Positions 6,358-8,134 of a DNA stretch of 8,134 nucleotides are shown here, piece by piece (within the stretch, counting starts at the first letter, position 1; the number at the start of each line of letters is the position of its first letter). Origin of the DNA: an uncultured bacterium (GTDB taxonomy: Bacteria > Methylomirabilota > Methylomirabilia > Rokubacteriales > CSP1-6); NCBI GenBank assembly GCA_946479205.1, contig CAMLFJ010000124.1:1-8134 (forward strand), read 5' to 3'. A model generated the notes under the pieces. The model did no database searches. It worked only from the letters and a program-made list of their open reading frames with translations, and had not been told where the DNA came from. The translations under genes were made by a program, and so were the position numbers.

Positions 6358-6861
6358 ATGGGTGGAGTCACTGTCGCGAAGCGGCTGGAGCGTCTGGTCC
6401 GGTTCGTCCCTGGCATCCCGGGCTACCAGGACCGGGAGACGGCCCGGGCCACCGACAAGCAGGTCCGGATGCGGCTCGTGGGCGAGCTGCAGCGGCTCAT
6501 CCAGAGCCTCGAGGAGGACAAGGAGCGCATCGCCGGCTCCGGTGATCTCTCCTCGCTCCCGCGCCTCGACCGGCTCGCGGGACGCCTCGAGCGCCTGGGG
6601 CGCACCGTGGAGTTCGCGGCCCGGGGCTACTCGGGCCTCTTCGACCTCCACACGGTGGACGGCGACACACTGGCCCAGCTCTACGCCTTCGACCTCGGGC
6701 TCTTCGACGCGCTGAGCGCGGTGCGGGCCAAGGCGGAAGCGGTACGCGCCGCGCTCCCCGATCCGGAGGCCCTCCGGACCGCGGCCGAGCACATGCGCGA
6801 AGCGCTGGACGACTTCGCGGAGCTCTTCGACCAGCGCCGGCGCATCGTCGACGCGGACTAG
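6358..6861 (+). CDS. Unrecognised helical protein upstream of SPFH gene
   Basis: I cannot assign a named family. The protein has 167 residues, no signal peptide and no transmembrane segment, so it is probably cytoplasmic. It is almost entirely helical and charged. The N-terminal part has a distinctive RFVPGIPGYQDRETARATDKQVRMRL segment (about 15-40, given here only by its key residues GYQDRE and TDKQVR), then long amphipathic helices at about 41-56, 66-90 and 113-165, with heptad-like Leu/Ala spacing (LDRLAGRLERLGRTVEF) suggesting coiled coils. A small non-helical RGYSGLFD lies at about 89-96. It is the first gene after the sigma-54 promoter and stops 14 bp before the SPFH gene, so it probably works with that protein. 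A role as assembly partner or adaptor of the SPFH complex is an inference. It is not recognisably PspA, although it shares the helical character. Confidence 0.8.
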   Translation: MGGVTVAKRLERLVRFVPGIPGYQDRETARATDKQVRMRLVGELQRLIQSLEEDKERIAGSGDLSSLPRLDRLAGRLERLGRTVEFAARGYSGLFDLHTVDGDTLAQLYAFDLGLFDALSAVRAKAEAVRAALPDPEALRTAAEHMREALDDFAELFDQRRRIVDAD

Positions 6862-6875
6862 GACGGACCAACGCC

Positions 6876-7925
6876 ATGTCACCGATCATGATGGAAGTCA
6901 TCGAGTGGTTCGATCAGACCGGCACCGGCATCGTCCAGCGCTACCCGGAGGGCGGCTCGGGCGACATCAAGATGGGCGCCCAGCTCATCGTGCGCGAGAA
7001 CCAGGCCGCGGTGTTCTTCCGCGACGGCCAGGGACTCGACGTGTTTGGGCCCGGCCGCCACACGCTCTCCACCCAGAACCTGCCGATCCTCACCCGGCTG
7101 CTCTCGCTGCCCTGGGGCTTCCAGAGCCCGTTCCGCGCGGAGGTCTACTTCGTCAACCTGAAGGTCTTCACCAACATGCGCTGGGGCACGCGCGATCCGG
7201 TGGCCTTCAAGGACACCCAGCTCGGGCTGATCCGCCTGCGCGCCTTCGGCAGCTTCACGATGCGGGTCACCAAGCCGCTCCTCTTCGTCAACAGCCTGGT
7301 GGGCACGCAGGGCAGCTACACCACGGACCAGATCGAGGACTATCTCCGCGAGGTCATCGTGGCCCGGCTGAACGACTTCCTCGGCGAGACCGTGCAGAGC
7401 CTGATCGAGCTGCCGCGGCAGTACGACGAGATGGCGGTGGCCCTCAAGACCCGGTTGGCCGACGAGTTCCGGAAGTACGGCACCGAGATGGTGGACTTCT
7501 ACATCAACCGGATCACGCCGCCCGAGGACGTGGAGCGGATGATCGACGAGCGCTCGAGCATGGGCGCGGTCGGCGATCTCGACCGCTTCCTCAAGTTCAA
7601 GGCGGCCAAGGCGATGGGCGACGCCGCGCAGGGCCACGGGACGGACGGCGGCGCCGCCGGCGGAGTGGGCGTGGGCGTCGGCGCGGGACTCGGCATGATG
7701 ATGCCGGGCATGCTCGCGAAGAGCCTCGGGACGACTCCGGCGCCCGCCGCGGCGGCGACGGTGAGCTGCCCGGGCTGCCAGTCGGCGGTGGCGGCGGAGA
7801 GCCGCTTCTGCCCGCGCTGCGGCCACCAGATCGCGACGGCCGCTCGGTGCGCGCGCTGCCAGGCCGAGCTGACGGCCGGCGCGCGCTTCTGCTCGACCTG
7901 CGGCCAGGCGGTGCCCGGCGCCTAG
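6876..7925 (+). CDS. SPFH/Band 7 protein with C-terminal double zinc ribbon (YdjI-type)
   Basis: A 349-residue protein of the YdjI group (stomatin/prohibitin-like family with C-terminal Zn ribbon). The SPFH domain covers about residues 15-235: MEVIEWFDQTGTGIVQRYP, LIVRENQAAVFFRDGQ, VFGPGRHTLSTQNLPIL and an EMVDFYINRITPPEDV motif near 204-219 are typical. A Gly-rich linker (about 257-285, GVGVGVGAGLG) leads to two zinc-ribbon modules with eight cysteines: C298, C301, C312, C315 and C325, C328, C339, C342. There is no N-terminal transmembrane anchor, unlike classical stomatins, so membrane attachment would be peripheral or through partners. In B. subtilis YdjI works with PspA in an envelope-stress response and SPFH proteins scaffold membrane domains; the same role here is inferred. 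AGGACGG (6860-6866), overlapping the previous stop, precedes ATG 6876 by nine bases. ATGs at codons 5 and 6 are alternative starts. Confidence 0.92.
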   Translation: MSPIMMEVIEWFDQTGTGIVQRYPEGGSGDIKMGAQLIVRENQAAVFFRDGQGLDVFGPGRHTLSTQNLPILTRLLSLPWGFQSPFRAEVYFVNLKVFTNMRWGTRDPVAFKDTQLGLIRLRAFGSFTMRVTKPLLFVNSLVGTQGSYTTDQIEDYLREVIVARLNDFLGETVQSLIELPRQYDEMAVALKTRLADEFRKYGTEMVDFYINRITPPEDVERMIDERSSMGAVGDLDRFLKFKAAKAMGDAAQGHGTDGGAAGGVGVGVGAGLGMMMPGMLAKSLGTTPAPAAAATVSCPGCQSAVAAESRFCPRCGHQIATAARCARCQAELTAGARFCSTCGQAVPGA

Positions 7926-7928
7926 CGC

Positions 7929-7943
7929 CGGCGCACCGCGCCG
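7929..7943 (+). repeat. Small GC hairpin between SPFH and zinc-ribbon genes
   Basis: CGGCGC (7929-7934) and GCGCCG (7938-7943) form a 6-bp stem with the loop ACC, just after the SPFH stop codon. No T-run follows, so it is not a standard terminator. It could tune expression or mRNA stability between the two genes, or be chance in GC-rich DNA. Confidence 0.3.
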
Positions 7944-7967
7944 CGGGTCCTTCTCGACGACGGCTCC

Positions 7968-8134
7968 ATGAGCCAGGTCGTCGTCTCGACCGAGTGCCCC
8001 ACCTGCAGCGGCCCCCTCGATTTCTCCGAGGGGGCCAACGCCATCCGCTGTCCGAGCTGCGGCTCCAACCTGCTCGTCACCGGCCGCAAGCAGGTCCTGA
8101 GCTACTGGGTCCACCCGAAGGTCAAGGCCGAGGT
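7968..8134 (+). CDS. Zinc-ribbon protein (5' part only)
   Basis: The gene runs off the window after 55 complete codons. The visible N-terminus has a zinc ribbon with four cysteines, C10, C13 (CPTC) and C29, C32 (CPSC), around GPLDFSEGANAIRCPSCGS, followed by LLVTGRKQVLSYWVHPKVKAE. This arrangement resembles zinc-ribbon proteins encoded next to YdjI-type SPFH genes, of which B. subtilis YdjG is a membrane-anchored example; whether transmembrane segments follow cannot be seen. The start at ATG 7968 is the only common start codon after the SPFH stop in this frame, and no good Shine-Dalgarno sequence precedes it. The 42-bp gap and shared strand place it in the same operon. It is in the same reading frame as the SPFH gene, separated by that gene's TAG stop (7923-7925). 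Confidence 0.8.
   Translation, partial: MSQVVVSTECPTCSGPLDFSEGANAIRCPSCGSNLLVTGRKQVLSYWVHPKVKAE

Noticed and set aside
1..8134. CRISPR arrays, insertion sequences, tRNA or rRNA genes
   Set aside because: No regularly spaced repeats, transposase-like proteins with terminal repeats, or RNA-gene sequence was seen; the genes are packed and compositionally uniform.

Overview
The window is very GC-rich, with tightly packed genes all on the + strand and codons ending mostly in G or C. The genes encode an outer-membrane receptor, a TonB protein and signal peptides, so the host is a diderm (Gram-negative-type) bacterium. Gene content and composition would fit an uncultured soil or groundwater lineage such as Rokubacteria/Methylomirabilota or a high-GC deltaproteobacterium. 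That placement is an inference from general character; no taxonomic marker gene is present.

Layout. (1) 2-385 is the 3' end of an amidohydrolase of the N-acyl-D-amino-acid deacylase type. (2) 386-559 is a regulatory gap with two adjacent perfect palindromes around a TTGACA -35-like hexamer, a strong GC hairpin and a 12-bp direct repeat. (3) 560-6215 is a compact five-gene iron-uptake operon: TonB-dependent siderophore receptor, PiuC-type Fe(II)/2-oxoglutarate hydroxylase, a dedicated TonB, a periplasmic TPR protein and a PepSY-type inner-membrane protein. Spacings are 6-13 bp, apart from a 43-bp overlap between tonB and the TPR gene. (4) 6216-6357 is a second regulatory gap with a good sigma-54 promoter match, a dyad about 107 bp upstream of the predicted start site and a 16-bp palindrome in the leader. 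(5) 6358-8134 holds a second operon: an unrecognised helical protein, a YdjI-type SPFH/Band 7 protein with a C-terminal double zinc ribbon, and the start of another zinc-ribbon protein that runs off the window.

How the genes work together. The receptor would bind a ferric siderophore at the outer membrane, energised by the TonB made from the same operon; ExbB and ExbD are not in the window. The hydroxylase and PepSY protein resemble PiuC and PiuB of the Pseudomonas piu locus, and the TPR protein may occupy the place of its small repeat protein. The likely role is uptake and intracellular or periplasmic processing of ferric-siderophore. The palindromes over the promoter suggest a metal-responsive repressor with TTAGGT/ACCTAA half-sites (DtxR/IdeR/MntR-like) rather than a classical Fur box.

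The second operon resembles the SPFH/zinc-ribbon branch of phage-shock-like envelope-stress systems (B. subtilis ydjFGHI). Its apparent sigma-54 control recalls the sigma-54-dependent psp operon of enterobacteria and is the most interesting regulatory observation here.
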